Below, one piece after another: positions 53,285 through 62,954 of a stretch of 64,000 nucleotides of DNA. The position numbers and the translations under genes are program-made. The stretch spans positions 310,001 through 374,000 of the forward strand of contig NZ_JAAAMU010000005.1 of assembly GCF_009909195.1 (NCBI RefSeq). Direction: 5' to 3'. Under the pieces are notes generated by a model. That model was not told where the DNA came from, searched no databases, and saw only the letters and a list, made by a program, of their open reading frames with translations. How positions within the stretch are numbered: position 1 is the first letter of the stretch; each line of letters opens with the position of its first letter. Source of the stretch: Paenibacillus sacheonensis (GTDB lineage: Bacteria > Bacillota > Bacilli > Paenibacillales > Paenibacillaceae).

Positions 53285-54304
53285 ATGAAGAGAAAGCTGT
53301 TTATCGTCCTGACCGTCTTAACGCTAGTCCTGTCTTTATCCTCCACGAGCTTCGCCGTCACGCCGAAGCCCGCGAAGCCCGACATCGAGCTGCTGAACGT
53401 CTCGTATGATCCGACCCGCGAGCTTTACGAACAGTACAACAAAGCCTTCGCTTCCTATTGGAAAGCGAAAACCGGCCAGAAGGTGACGATCAAACAGTCG
53501 CATGGCGGTTCCGGCGCGCAGGCTCGTTCGGTCATCGACGGATTGGAAGCCGACGTCGTCACGCTGGCGCTCGCGTACGATATCGATGCGATTCAGAAAG
53601 CCGGCCTCATCAATGACGGCTGGGAAAGCCGTTTCGGCCGCAACAGCTCGCCTTACACGTCGACGATCGTGTTCCTCGTCCGCAAAGGCAATCCGAAGAA
53701 AATCAAAGACTGGAGCGACCTGCTCAAGAAGAACGTGTCCGTCATCACGCCGAATCCGAAGACGAGCGGCGGCGCGCGCTGGAACTTCCTGGCGGCATGG
53801 GCTTATGCGCTGAAGCACAACAACAACAGCGAAGCCAAGGCGACCGAATTCGTGACCAGCCTGTACAAAAACGTGCCGGTACTGGATTCCGGCGCGCGTG
53901 GCTCGACGACGACGTTCGTGGAACGCGGCATCGGCGACGTGCTGCTTGCCTGGGAGAACGAAGCGTACCTGGCTTTGAAAGAACATCCGAAAGATTTCGA
54001 AATCGTCACGCCTTCCTTCAGCATCCTGGCGGAACCGCCGGTAGCCGTCGTCAACAAGAACGTCGATAAACACGGCACGCGTACCGTCGCGAAAGCTTAT
54101 CTCGATTACCTCTATACCAATGCCGGCCAGCGGATCGTCGCGCAAAACTACTATCGTCCGACCAATCCGTCCATCGCCGCCGAATTCACGAAGAAGTTCA
54201 AGGGCGTCGAATTGGCGAATATCAAAGACTTCGGAGGCTGGAACAAAGCGCAAGCGAAATTCTTCAATGATGGCGGCGTGTTCGACAAAATCTATACGCC
54301 GTAA
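53285..54304 (+). CDS. Second sulfate-binding protein, secreted type
   Basis: 339 aa. Clearly paralogous to the lipoprotein ([73 protein letters not shown]). The signal peptide ends [11 protein letters not shown] with no lipobox cysteine, and the Asn-rich linker is missing. In a single-membrane cell this should be released or held non-covalently, which is odd for a binding protein. ATG start with GGGGAG upstream. Own promoter, leader terminator and 3' terminator; divergent from the sulfate operon. Confidence 0.9.
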   Translation: MKRKLFIVLTVLTLVLSLSSTSFAVTPKPAKPDIELLNVSYDPTRELYEQYNKAFASYWKAKTGQKVTIKQSHGGSGAQARSVIDGLEADVVTLALAYDIDAIQKAGLINDGWESRFGRNSSPYTSTIVFLVRKGNPKKIKDWSDLLKKNVSVITPNPKTSGGARWNFLAAWAYALKHNNNSEAKATEFVTSLYKNVPVLDSGARGSTTTFVERGIGDVLLAWENEAYLALKEHPKDFEIVTPSFSILAEPPVAVVNKNVDKHGTRTVAKAYLDYLYTNAGQRIVAQNYYRPTNPSIAAEFTKKFKGVELANIKDFGGWNKAQAKFFNDGGVFDKIYTP

Positions 54305-54329
54305 ATTTGCAAATGTCCCGCCGCACATA

Positions 54330-54361
54330 CTAAAAACCGCACAAGATTGTGCGGTTTTTAG
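54330..54361 (+). terminator. Terminator of the second sbp gene
   Basis: CTAAAAACCGCAC pairs with GTGCGGTTTTTAG around AAGATT, followed by TTTTTTG. The 54362-54600 spacer after it is T- and GTTT-rich and shows no gene. Confidence 0.85.
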
Positions 54362-54600
54362 TTTTTTGCATGTTTTGTTCCCTGAGTTTTTAGTTCGTTG
54401 CATTGTTTGTTTGTTGCGCTGTTTGTTCATAGAGAGTCTTTTGTTCGATGAGTTTTTTGGCCTTCATTCCTTTGCCGATACGTCTGTAGTCATTCGCGTG
54501 TTAGCTTGTTTTCTTATGTCCGCTCATCTTGCTCGTCTGCCGAATGCCGCCATTTCATTGTTTTCGTCTGCAGGATGAATACATTTCCAAATTTGCAGAC

Positions 54601-54655
54601 TTTTCAAACTTTTAACATTACTTTAAACCTCCGCATACATTTCGATTGCTATAAT
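54601..54655 (+). promoter_or_regulatory. Pho-box-like promoter of the nucleotidase gene
   Basis: Hexamers TTTTCA (54601), TTAACA (54612), TTAAAC (54623) and CATACA (54634) repeat every 11 bp, resembling the PhoP box of Bacillus (TTAACA-type repeats with 5-bp spacers). They are followed by TATAAT (54650-54655) with no recognisable -35 element, as expected of a PhoP-activated promoter. Confidence 0.55.
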
Positions 54656-54691
54656 GTCCGTATACCAATCGAAAGGTGGAATAGCTAGAAA

Positions 54692-57600
54692 ATGGTAGAT
54701 TTTCAGAAAAGAATGTCGCGGACCGCGTTAGCCGCCTCGCTTCTTGCCGGCTTCCTGGCTTCGAGTTATGTCGCCGTTCCCGCGCATGCCGCCACGGATG
54801 CACCCGCTGAAAATCGAGCATTCACGATCTCCCAGCCCGTCATGGACACGAGCGGCGGCATCGCCGCCAGCGTTGTCGTAACGCCGACTTCCGCGCCGCA
54901 TGCCGGCGACGAGACCGTTTTGTTCGAACTGTTCGAGGGCTCGACGCCGGCCGGCATCGCCGCGGTCACGAAAGACATTTCGACAAGTGAGAAAATCACG
55001 GCGCATTTCAATAAAAGCGGCAGCGGATTATCGGTCAAAGTATTCGTCGTCGACTCGTACAGCGGCAAGCTCACCGAGGTCGGCACGAATCTCGCCGATC
55101 CCGTTACGATCGATGCTGCCGTTCTGAAGCTGCGGATCATGGAAACGACGGACGTGCACACCAATTTCATGAATTACGATTATTACAAGGACGCGCCGGC
55201 CGACACCGTCGGGCTCGTCAAGACGGCAGCCCTGGTCCATCAGGCGCGCGCCGAAGCGAAGAACACGCTGCTCGTCGATAACGGCGATCTGCTGCAGGGC
55301 ACGCCGCTCGGCACTTATATGGCGAAAGTAAACCCTCTTCAAGACGGACAAGTCCACCCCGCCTACAAAGCGATGAACCTGATGGGCTACGACATCGCGA
55401 CCTTCGGCAATCATGAATTCAATTACGGCCTCGATTATTTGAACGAAGCGATCGACGACGCCGATTTCCCTTATGTCAACGCGAATGTTTATGTCGATGA
55501 CCACGATTCGAATCCCGATAACGACGTCAACAAATTCAAGCCCTATACGATCCTGGATAAAACGTTCATAGACGAGAACGGCAGAAGTCAAACGGTGAAG
55601 GTCGGCTTCCTGGGCCTCGTGACGCCGCAGATCATGGACTGGGACAAGGATAACCTAAGCGGCAAGGTCATTACGAAGGATATCGTGACGACGGCGGAGA
55701 AATTCGTTCCCGAAATGCGCGCCGCGGGCGCGGACGTCATCGTGGCGCTGACGCACTCGGGCTTCAACGGCTCCGCGGCTGCCGGAACCGGCGCAGAGGA
55801 TGCGGTCTACCCGCTCAGCCTCGTCCCCGGAATCGACGCCATTACGTTCTCCCATACGCATAAGGTCTTCCCCGCTCCGTCAGAGAGCGCGCTGGACGTG
55901 CTGTTCAAGGACTCGAGCGGCAAACCGCTGCCGGGCGTCGATAACGCGAAGGGCACGATCAACGGCGTCGCAGCCGTTCAAGCCGGCTTCGGCGGCGCGA
56001 ATCTCGGCCTGATCGACCTGACGCTGAGCAGAACGAACGGAAAGTGGCAGGTCACGAATTCGCAATCCTCCAATAAATATATCTACGACACCGCCGCCAA
56101 GAAACCGCTTGTCGATGCGGTACCCGCCATCGTCGATGCCATCAAGGACGAGCATGCGGCCACGAAAACCTACGTCAACACAGCCATCGGCGAAACGACG
56201 GCTCCGATCTACAGCTACTTCTCGCTCGTGCAGGACGATCCTTCCGTCCAAATCGTGACGCAGGCGCAGAAGTCGTACGTGCAGAAGATGCTGCAATCCA
56301 AAAACTCGCCGGACAAGGATCTCCCTATTCTCTCCGTCGGCGCGCCATTCAAAGCTGGCCGCAACGGTCCGACCGAGTATACGGACATCAAGCAAGGCGC
56401 ATTGACGATCAAGAGCGCCAGCGATCTGTATCTCTACGACAATACGCTGAAGGCGATCAAGGTCAAAGGCTCGGTCGTCAAGGAATGGCTGGAAATGTCG
56501 GCCGGCATGTTCAATCAAATCGACCCGGCCAAGACCGACGAGCAGACGCTGCTGAATCCGTCCTTCCCGGTCTTCAACTTCGACGTCATCGACGGCGTGA
56601 CGTACCGGGTCGACGTCACGAAGCCGGCCAGATACAACACGGACGGTACGTTCAACAACGTGGCTTCCAACCGAATCATCGATCTGAAGTATAACGGTGA
56701 GCCTCTTAACCCGAATCAAGACTTCATCATAGTCAGCAACAATTACCGCGTGAACGGCGGCGGCAATTTTCCCGGCGTGAAGGGGGCTCCGCTCGTCGTG
56801 GACTCGGCGGACGAGAATCGCCAGGTACTGATGGACTATATTACGGAGCAGAAGACCATCAACCCGGCCGCGGACAATAACTGGTCCATCGCGCCGATCG
56901 CCGGCAACGTCAACGTGACGTTCACGACCGCTCCTGCAGCGAAGGAATACTTGAGCGCCAATCCGCGCATCTCGTCGCTGGACAAGGAGAATGCCGCTGG
57001 CTTCGGCATCTACAAGCTGGACGTCTCCGGCGAAGCGCCGCAACCGAACGGGAACGTCAAGGTGCAGCTGCTCGGCATTAACGATTTTCACGGCCAGCTG
57101 GACTATTCCACGACCGTGGGCGGCAGCGTCGTCGGCGGAGCCGCCTACCTGGCCACATACCTGAAACAATTCGAACAAACGAACCCGAACACGCTGCTCG
57201 TCCATAACGGCGACGCCGTCGGCGCCAGCTCTCCGGTCTCGGCGCTGGATCGGGACAAACCGACGCTCGACATGCTGGACATGCTCGGTTTCGACGTCGC
57301 CACGCTCGGCAATCACGAGTTCGATCAAGGCGTCCCTGCCTTGATGGCCCAATTGAACGGCGGCCAGGATCCGGTCAACTCTCAGGTGACGTTCAATCCG
57401 ACGACCATGGATTACGTCAACGCCAACGTGATTGACAAAACGACGCATAAACCGATCATCGCGCCTTACGCCGTCGAAGAAATCGGCGGCGAGAAAATCG
57501 GTTTCGTCGGCGTCGTCACGATGCTGACGCCGTCCAAGGTGTCCCCTTCGGCGCTCGCGCCGGTCGATATCGTGGAGCAGGCTCCGGTCGTGAACGCAGC

Positions 57601-58558
57601 CGTCGCGGAGCTGAAAGAGCAAGGGGTCAAGGCGATCGTCGTCCTCGCGCATGATCCCGCTTCGCAATCCGGAACCGCGATTACCGGCGAAGCCGCCGAT
57701 TTGGCCAACGCGGTCGACGACGAGGTCGACGTCATTTTTGCCGGCGATAACCACGCCAAGGTAAACGGCACGGTCGACGGCAAGCTTATCTTCCAAGCGT
57801 ACTCTTACGGCACCGCCTTCGCGGACGTCGATCTCGAGATCGATCCGGAGACGCACGACATCGTGATGAAACAGGCAGCCATTATCGACGTGAAACAAGC
57901 CGGTGTAACTCCGGATGCCGGCGTATCGGCGATCGTCCAGGCTTCCTTGACCAAGCATCCCGAGCTGATGGAGCCGGTCGGCATGACCGCCGACGTGATT
58001 ACGAAGGCCAACGCCTATACGCAGGAAAACGCGCTTGGCAGCTTGATCGCCGATGCGATGAAGGACGCGATGAGCTCGGACTTCGCGTTCATGAATCCGG
58101 GCGGCATCCGCGCAGACCTGCCGAAGGGCAGCATCGTTTATTCCGATCTGTTCCGCATCCAGCCGTTCGGCAACCAGCTCGTCAAGATGACGCTGACCGG
58201 CGCGCAGATCAAGACGCTGCTCCAGCAGCAATGGGGAGCTGCGGCTGCCGACACGAAGACGCTGCAAATCTCGGGTCTGAAGTATACGGCCGATTTCAGC
58301 AAACCGATCACGGAACGCGTCGTTTCCTTGACGAAAGAAGACGGCACGCCGATCGGGGACACGACCGAATACACGGCTGTGGTGAACAATTTCATGGCGG
58401 CCGGAGGGGACAATTACACGGTGCTCACCCAAGGCAAGAATCAGGAGGCCGGCAGCACGGATATCGAAGCATTTTATAAATACGTCCTGAAAACCTTCAA
58501 TCACGGTACGATCACGGCAAGCGTGAAGGGCCGGATTACGAACCAGAACCTGGGCTAA
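54692..58558 (+). CDS. Secreted two-module nucleotidase / cyclic nucleotide phosphodiesterase
   Basis: 1288 aa with a signal peptide ending VPAHA-ATD. The first metallophosphatase plus 5'-nucleotidase C-terminal module (about 150-720) has ETTDVHTNF, DNGDLLQG, FGNHEFNYG and FSHTHKVFP. The second (about 785-1285) has GINDFHGQLD, HNGDAVGAS, LGNHEFDQG, VIFAGDNHAK and NPGGIRADLP. This duplicated layout is that of YfkN-type bifunctional 2',3'-cyclic phosphodiesterase/5'-nucleotidases, which release phosphate from extracellular nucleotides. No LPxTG motif or SLH domain; the SLH protein gene follows 90 bp later. ATG start with AAAGGTGG upstream. Confidence 0.92.
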   Translation: MVDFQKRMSRTALAASLLAGFLASSYVAVPAHAATDAPAENRAFTISQPVMDTSGGIAASVVVTPTSAPHAGDETVLFELFEGSTPAGIAAVTKDISTSEKITAHFNKSGSGLSVKVFVVDSYSGKLTEVGTNLADPVTIDAAVLKLRIMETTDVHTNFMNYDYYKDAPADTVGLVKTAALVHQARAEAKNTLLVDNGDLLQGTPLGTYMAKVNPLQDGQVHPAYKAMNLMGYDIATFGNHEFNYGLDYLNEAIDDADFPYVNANVYVDDHDSNPDNDVNKFKPYTILDKTFIDENGRSQTVKVGFLGLVTPQIMDWDKDNLSGKVITKDIVTTAEKFVPEMRAAGADVIVALTHSGFNGSAAAGTGAEDAVYPLSLVPGIDAITFSHTHKVFPAPSESALDVLFKDSSGKPLPGVDNAKGTINGVAAVQAGFGGANLGLIDLTLSRTNGKWQVTNSQSSNKYIYDTAAKKPLVDAVPAIVDAIKDEHAATKTYVNTAIGETTAPIYSYFSLVQDDPSVQIVTQAQKSYVQKMLQSKNSPDKDLPILSVGAPFKAGRNGPTEYTDIKQGALTIKSASDLYLYDNTLKAIKVKGSVVKEWLEMSAGMFNQIDPAKTDEQTLLNPSFPVFNFDVIDGVTYRVDVTKPARYNTDGTFNNVASNRIIDLKYNGEPLNPNQDFIIVSNNYRVNGGGNFPGVKGAPLVVDSADENRQVLMDYITEQKTINPAADNNWSIAPIAGNVNVTFTTAPAAKEYLSANPRISSLDKENAAGFGIYKLDVSGEAPQPNGNVKVQLLGINDFHGQLDYSTTVGGSVVGGAAYLATYLKQFEQTNPNTLLVHNGDAVGASSPVSALDRDKPTLDMLDMLGFDVATLGNHEFDQGVPALMAQLNGGQDPVNSQVTFNPTTMDYVNANVIDKTTHKPIIAPYAVEEIGGEKIGFVGVVTMLTPSKVSPSALAPVDIVEQAPVVNAAVAELKEQGVKAIVVLAHDPASQSGTAITGEAADLANAVDDEVDVIFAGDNHAKVNGTVDGKLIFQAYSYGTAFADVDLEIDPETHDIVMKQAAIIDVKQAGVTPDAGVSAIVQASLTKHPELMEPVGMTADVITKANAYTQENALGSLIADAMKDAMSSDFAFMNPGGIRADLPKGSIVYSDLFRIQPFGNQLVKMTLTGAQIKTLLQQQWGAAAADTKTLQISGLKYTADFSKPITERVVSLTKEDGTPIGDTTEYTAVVNNFMAAGGDNYTVLTQGKNQEAGSTDIEAFYKYVLKTFNHGTITASVKGRITNQNLG

Positions 58559-58648
58559 CGAACAGCGCGGCTCGACAAAATACCGATGGCATTCCGAATT
58601 CGGCCGATTCGGCCGGTTCTGAATGCCGCTATGAAAGGAGCATCATCG

Positions 58649-60196
58649 TTGAAGAGAAAAGCAATCCTCCTCGCGGCGCTGACCCTGGCGCTCGCGATTC
58701 CGGCCTCCGTTCCTTCCGCGGCCTTCGCCGCGGAATCGTCTGCGACTGCCGCAGCGGGCACCTTGATTGATCCCGTCGCCGATGCGGCAGCCGGCGGCAA
58801 AGTCACGATCGGCGGCACGACGAATGCTTCGGAAGTCATCGTCAAGGTGCTGAATCCGGACGACACGGTTCTGTTCTTCGATATCGCAGCAGCAAGCGGC
58901 GGACGGTACGAAGTCACGTTCACGATGCCGAGCGATACGACGGCAGGCGGTACGTACCGTATTATCGCCGGTAAGGGCAGCGACGTCTCCACCCGTACGT
59001 TCGCTGCGGTTTCCGGCAGCACGGGTCCGAGCGTGCCGGTTGATCCCGGACAACCGACGACGCCGACTAATCCGTCCGTCATTCAAGTGAAGCTCGGCTT
59101 GTCCGATGTGTCCGCGCCCGTGAACGGTTCGGCGACGCTGGACGCCTCCAAGACGAAAGCGGCCGAGCTGGATATTCGGTTTCCGCCGGCAGTCGGCCGT
59201 ACGATCGGCGACAGCAGTCTGCGCATCCTTCTGCCCGAGGGCGCCGTAACCTTGCCGCAAGCCGTGCTGAGCGCCTTGGCTGACTTAGCCGGAAGCGACG
59301 CCGAGGCAAGCATCACGTTAAAGGTCAAGACGCTGACGGACAGCGAGGCGGCCGCCCTTCTTAACAAGGCCGGCACGGCCGCTTCCGGATTGACCCCGCA
59401 AGGCCCCGTCGTACAGATCTCGCTCGGCATCGCCTTCAAGGACGGCACCGAGAAGACGCTGAGTACGTTCGCGAAGCCGATCCAGCTGCAGCTGCAGCTT
59501 CCTGCCGACGCGGACTTCCGCCTTGCCGGGATCTATTACGTCGCGGATAACGGCGCGGTCGACTATATCGGCGGCACGGTGAAGGACCGCACGATCAGCG
59601 CCGATGTCAGCCATTTCAGCAGCTACGGCGTATTCGCTTATACGAAGGCTTTCTCCGATGTTCCCGCATCCTACTGGGCATCGGGAATCATCCGGGAGCT
59701 GACGGCGAAGCATATCGTGCAAGGCATCTCCGCCGACAAGTTCGGCCCGAAGGCGAACGTCACGCGCGCCGAATTCGCCGCCATGCTGGCACGGGCGCTG
59801 GAGCTGAAAGCTTCCTCAGCGGCGCCGTTCAATGACGTCAAGGCGGGCAGCTGGTATGCCGAAGACGTTGCCGCCGCAGCCGAGAACGGAATCGTCACCG
59901 GCACCGGGAACGGCAAGTTCGAGCCCGGCAAGGCCATAACGCGCGAGCAAATGGCCATCATGATCGTTCGCTTGTACGAGAAACGAAGCGGCGGCTCGGC
60001 AGCCGGCTCCTCCTCGGATCTCGCTGCCTTTAAAGACGCAAAATCAATCAGCGCCTGGGCGAAAGAAGACGTTCAGAACGCCATCCACGCCGGACTGATG
60101 TCCGGCAGCGGCGACGGGCGCTTTGCGCCGCGGGACAACGCGATCCGCGCGGAGGCCGCCAAAGTGCTGTATAACCTGTTATTCGGCGTAAAATAG
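58649..60196 (+). CDS. SLH-domain cell-surface protein
   Basis: 515 aa. Starts at a TTG 8 nt after AAAGGAG, giving an immediate signal peptide cleaved near AAFA-AES; the in-frame ATGs upstream have no site. An Ala/Thr/Ser-rich extracellular part with Ig-like strands (about 30-330) is followed by three SLH domains (about 345-400, 405-465, 470-515) with TRAEFAAMLARAL, TREQMAIMIVRLY and IRAEAAKVLYNLL. SLH domains bind pyruvylated cell-wall polymer. It follows the nucleotidase and may be co-expressed or help hold it at the surface (inference). Confidence 0.88.
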   Translation: MKRKAILLAALTLALAIPASVPSAAFAAESSATAAAGTLIDPVADAAAGGKVTIGGTTNASEVIVKVLNPDDTVLFFDIAAASGGRYEVTFTMPSDTTAGGTYRIIAGKGSDVSTRTFAAVSGSTGPSVPVDPGQPTTPTNPSVIQVKLGLSDVSAPVNGSATLDASKTKAAELDIRFPPAVGRTIGDSSLRILLPEGAVTLPQAVLSALADLAGSDAEASITLKVKTLTDSEAAALLNKAGTAASGLTPQGPVVQISLGIAFKDGTEKTLSTFAKPIQLQLQLPADADFRLAGIYYVADNGAVDYIGGTVKDRTISADVSHFSSYGVFAYTKAFSDVPASYWASGIIRELTAKHIVQGISADKFGPKANVTRAEFAAMLARALELKASSAAPFNDVKAGSWYAEDVAAAAENGIVTGTGNGKFEPGKAITREQMAIMIVRLYEKRSGGSAAGSSSDLAAFKDAKSISAWAKEDVQNAIHAGLMSGSGDGRFAPRDNAIRAEAAKVLYNLLFGVK

Positions 60197-60220
60197 TTCC
60201 GCCTTGCTCGCGTTAACGTC

Positions 60221-60260
60221 AAATAGCCTGCCGCTGCGATTGTGCAGCGGCAGGCTATTT
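60221..60260. terminator. Terminator between convergent SLH and dnaI genes
   Basis: Perfect 17-bp stem AAATAGCCTGCCGCTGC/GCAGCGGCAGGCTATTT with a 6-nt loop. The T runs are short on both sides. Confidence 0.7.
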
Positions 60261-60330
60261 ACGTTTTCAAGCGCAAAGCGATTCAATGATTAACGCCGCG
60301 TCGTCGCAGCGTACCGCGCAAGCATCGCGA

Positions 60331-61290
60331 TCAACGGCCTCGCTTGTTATGCCCCGTCACGTGGACCTGCTGCACGTAGGGGCGAATCCGGTCCATCAAC
60401 CGCTGACCCTTGTGCAGGTCTTCGCCTTCCTTGTTCGTGAAGCTGAGATGCTGCTCGAGATCCTCCAAGCCGTAATTGGACGTGTAGAACGTCGGCTTGC
60501 GGTTCATCCGATAATTCAGGATCGCGCCAAGCACATGATCCCGCACCCACGGGTTCAGGTTCTCCGCTCCGATGTCGTCGAAGATGAGCAGGTCGGTTTC
60601 CTTCATGATCTCGACCGTCTCTTTCACTTTTCCCTGCTCCAGCATAAGCGACTTCATGTCCTCGACGAATTCGGGCATGTAGACGATCGCGCCAGTAAAG
60701 CCCGCCTTCGCCAGTTCATGCAGCATATAGCACATCAGGAACGTCTTGCCCGTTCCGAAGGAGCCCGTCAGATACATGCCTTCGGCTTGAAGGCCTTCAT
60801 CCTTGGTCCGGTTGATGTAACTGATGACCTGGCCGACCGCCTTCATCCGCTCCAGGTCCTTGGAGACGATTTCGTCGGCGGAATAGCCTTTCGACAGTGC
60901 CCGCTCATCGATATAAAAGCTGCGAATCCGAGTTCGGATCCGATCCTCGCTCTGTCTCGCGATGAGCTTCTTGCAGGAGACCTTGCGGTCGTTCAACTGC
61001 ACGAGACTGCCGGTCGTCTCGCAGCTTAATTCGGTATAATGGCCCTCGAAGTCATTGGGACACTGGTCGAGTCCCGGGCAATTCGAGCAATTCCGATATT
61101 CCTTGGTGCATTGATAGATACGGTTCAGGTTAAGACGGATCGTCCGCTCGTCCAGCTCCGGATATTTCGAGCGAAGCATCCCGACCAGCGGGTCCTCCAT
61201 CAGCTCGGCCATTAATTTATCGGCGTGCTGCTTCATGTCCCTGCCGCCCGGCATTGCCTTCAGCAGATCACCCAGCGATTCCATCGCCAT
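60331..61290 (-). CDS. dnaI: Primosomal helicase loader DnaI
   Basis: 319 aa. The N-terminal helicase-interaction domain has a cysteine cluster for zinc (CTKEYRNCSNCPGLDQC). The C-terminal AAA+ domain has Walker A TGSFGTGKT, Walker B LLIFDDIGAE and a sensor near TFYTSNYGLEDL. It loads the replicative helicase. ATG start behind GAGGTGA. It lies 18 bp after dnaB. In Bacillus ytxC and thrS follow at once; here they lie about 41 kb away. Confidence 0.95.
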   Translation of the reverse strand: MAMESLGDLLKAMPGGRDMKQHADKLMAELMEDPLVGMLRSKYPELDERTIRLNLNRIYQCTKEYRNCSNCPGLDQCPNDFEGHYTELSCETTGSLVQLNDRKVSCKKLIARQSEDRIRTRIRSFYIDERALSKGYSADEIVSKDLERMKAVGQVISYINRTKDEGLQAEGMYLTGSFGTGKTFLMCYMLHELAKAGFTGAIVYMPEFVEDMKSLMLEQGKVKETVEIMKETDLLIFDDIGAENLNPWVRDHVLGAILNYRMNRKPTFYTSNYGLEDLEQHLSFTNKEGEDLHKGQRLMDRIRPYVQQVHVTGHNKRGR

Positions 61291-61308
61291 CGTTGCTTCA
61301 CCTCGTTC

Positions 61309-62838
61309 TTACGTCGATTTTCCGTCCAGCTTCCGCGCCATCCGGCGGATCTCTTCCATCTCGTCCGCCGTGAGCTGCGCCCCGCCCGACGACTCCGGCA
61401 TGACCGGAATAAGCGGCTTGCGTCTGCCGCCCTTCGCCGCTGCGGCGCCTCCGCTTCTTCTCGGCGCCGCAGCCGAACCGCCGCCCTCGCGGCGGCGTTC
61501 CTTCTCTTGCTCGACTTTCGCTTGTTCCCTGACGTAGCCGACCGCCCGTTCGAAGGAATCCACGCCCTTCACCAGCATGTTGGAAGCGACGGCGTCAATA
61601 TACGTCTTCGTAACGCGCTGCGAATCGTTCTGACCTAATACGTAATGAATAAGTACGTTAATGACGGCGCCTTGAAGCTTATAATTATGATCGATGACTT
61701 CAAATACCCGCATCAGCCATTCCGGAACGGCACCGGGAAAGAATCGGGCGATAAACCGGGTATGCGGCTCATTGCGCATCAGCATGTTATATTGATGAAT
61801 GTCGCAGCGGCCTGCCAGCTGCGCGGGCACTTCCATATAGAACTCGGCCTGAACGGCCACTTCTTCCGGCATGTCGTCGCTGCTCTCGCCCTTGCCGTTG
61901 TCCGCCTTGACGGCTTCCATGCGGCCATAGATCCGTTGGCGCTCGTCCTTCCGCTTGCGGTCCTGACGGAACAACTGATTGCCGCGCAGCTGCAGCTCGT
62001 CCACCAGCAGCTCTCCCCGCGATGAGAACACCTCGTCCTCGTCAAGCAGCCGCACCAGATCCACGACGGTCAGGCTGTATTTGTACGCCACGTAATTCAA
62101 CTGCGCAAGCGCCTCTTCGTTGCCTCGCAGCCGTTCGACATGCGACCGGTTGCCGGAATTGCGCGGGAAACGCATAATAATCTCGCCGTATTGAATGCCC
62201 GCCGTCTCCGTCTGCGGCAGCTTCGGCGCTGCCTGCCTTGCCGGCGCGACCTCCGTAAGCGCCTGTTCCAGCTCCAGATCGATGCCCTGCGTATTCAAAC
62301 GGAACAGCTCGTAGAAGGGCACGGATATATTTTCGCGCGTCAGCTCGGCGCCTGCCAGCTCGTCGTCTTCCTTCGCATAGAAGGATTCGCGCAGCGCGAT
62401 CACGGAATGTTTGCCTACCTTGTCCCGGAGCAGCAGCGTCAGATGCGGGCTGCCGAAGAATTCGTCCGGCGAGAGCGGCTTCGCCACTTCATATTCATAC
62501 ACGACGTCGTCGTTGTCGGGCACGCCCAGCCTCGTCACCTGCAGAAGGCCAACGGCCTCCAGACGCGAAGCCTGGTTGACGAGCTCCTGCCTGCCGCGTT
62601 CATTCATCTCGAGTCCCAAGCCAAGCAGCAGCCTGCGCTGCGGCTCGAGCGCCGAGTAACCTACGCGATCATCCGCCACCTGCTGATAGAGCAGTTGATA
62701 GAGCCCCGCGGCAAATGCGCCTACCATCGGCTGATAGATCAGACCGACCATTTTACGGTCCACGGCGCTTAGCGAAAAATCGCGAAAGGCGTAATAGCGG
62801 TGATGTTCAGTAAATTGGTGCAAGCTGCCTATCCGCAT
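61309..62838 (-). CDS. dnaB: Replication initiation / membrane attachment protein DnaB (DnaD-like)
   Basis: 509 aa of the Firmicute DnaB (not the helicase). An N-terminal winged-helix-like domain starts with LVYQPMVG-type sequence (here VGLIYQPMVGAFAAGLYQLL). A DnaB/DnaD helical domain (about 320-440) ends in a YVLGQNDSQR-type helix. A basic C-terminal tail rich in Gly/Ala/Arg follows. It acts with DnaD and DnaI at oriC. ATG start 10 nt after GGAG. Co-transcribed with dnaI. Confidence 0.92.
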   Translation of the reverse strand: MRIGSLHQFTEHHRYYAFRDFSLSAVDRKMVGLIYQPMVGAFAAGLYQLLYQQVADDRVGYSALEPQRRLLLGLGLEMNERGRQELVNQASRLEAVGLLQVTRLGVPDNDDVVYEYEVAKPLSPDEFFGSPHLTLLLRDKVGKHSVIALRESFYAKEDDELAGAELTRENISVPFYELFRLNTQGIDLELEQALTEVAPARQAAPKLPQTETAGIQYGEIIMRFPRNSGNRSHVERLRGNEEALAQLNYVAYKYSLTVVDLVRLLDEDEVFSSRGELLVDELQLRGNQLFRQDRKRKDERQRIYGRMEAVKADNGKGESSDDMPEEVAVQAEFYMEVPAQLAGRCDIHQYNMLMRNEPHTRFIARFFPGAVPEWLMRVFEVIDHNYKLQGAVINVLIHYVLGQNDSQRVTKTYIDAVASNMLVKGVDSFERAVGYVREQAKVEQEKERRREGGGSAAAPRRSGGAAAAKGGRRKPLIPVMPESSGGAQLTADEMEEIRRMARKLDGKST

Positions 62839-62909
62839 TCATTCTCGACTCCATCCGCCTCGTATTCTTGTAACTAGTTTATCATAAAAGCTTCGGTTTT
62901 TCCGGACGC

Positions 62910-62943
62910 AAAAAAAGAAAATCCCCCCTTGCGAAGGGAATTT
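62910..62943 (-). terminator. Terminator of the hydrolase-fold gene
   Basis: AAAATTCCCTT and AAGGGGGGATTTT form a stem around CGC on the minus strand, followed by CTTTTTTT. Confidence 0.65.
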
Positions 62944-62954
62944 TCCCTCTCCTC

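Noticed and set aside
53336-54430. Minus-strand frame opposite the second sbp gene
   Set aside because: Shadow of the paralogous binding-protein gene; its open 5' end lies in a T/GTTT-rich spacer.
55880-58504. 874-codon open frame opposite the nucleotidase gene
   Set aside because: Shadow of a strongly supported secreted nucleotidase; Arg/Asp/Val-rich, no start site.
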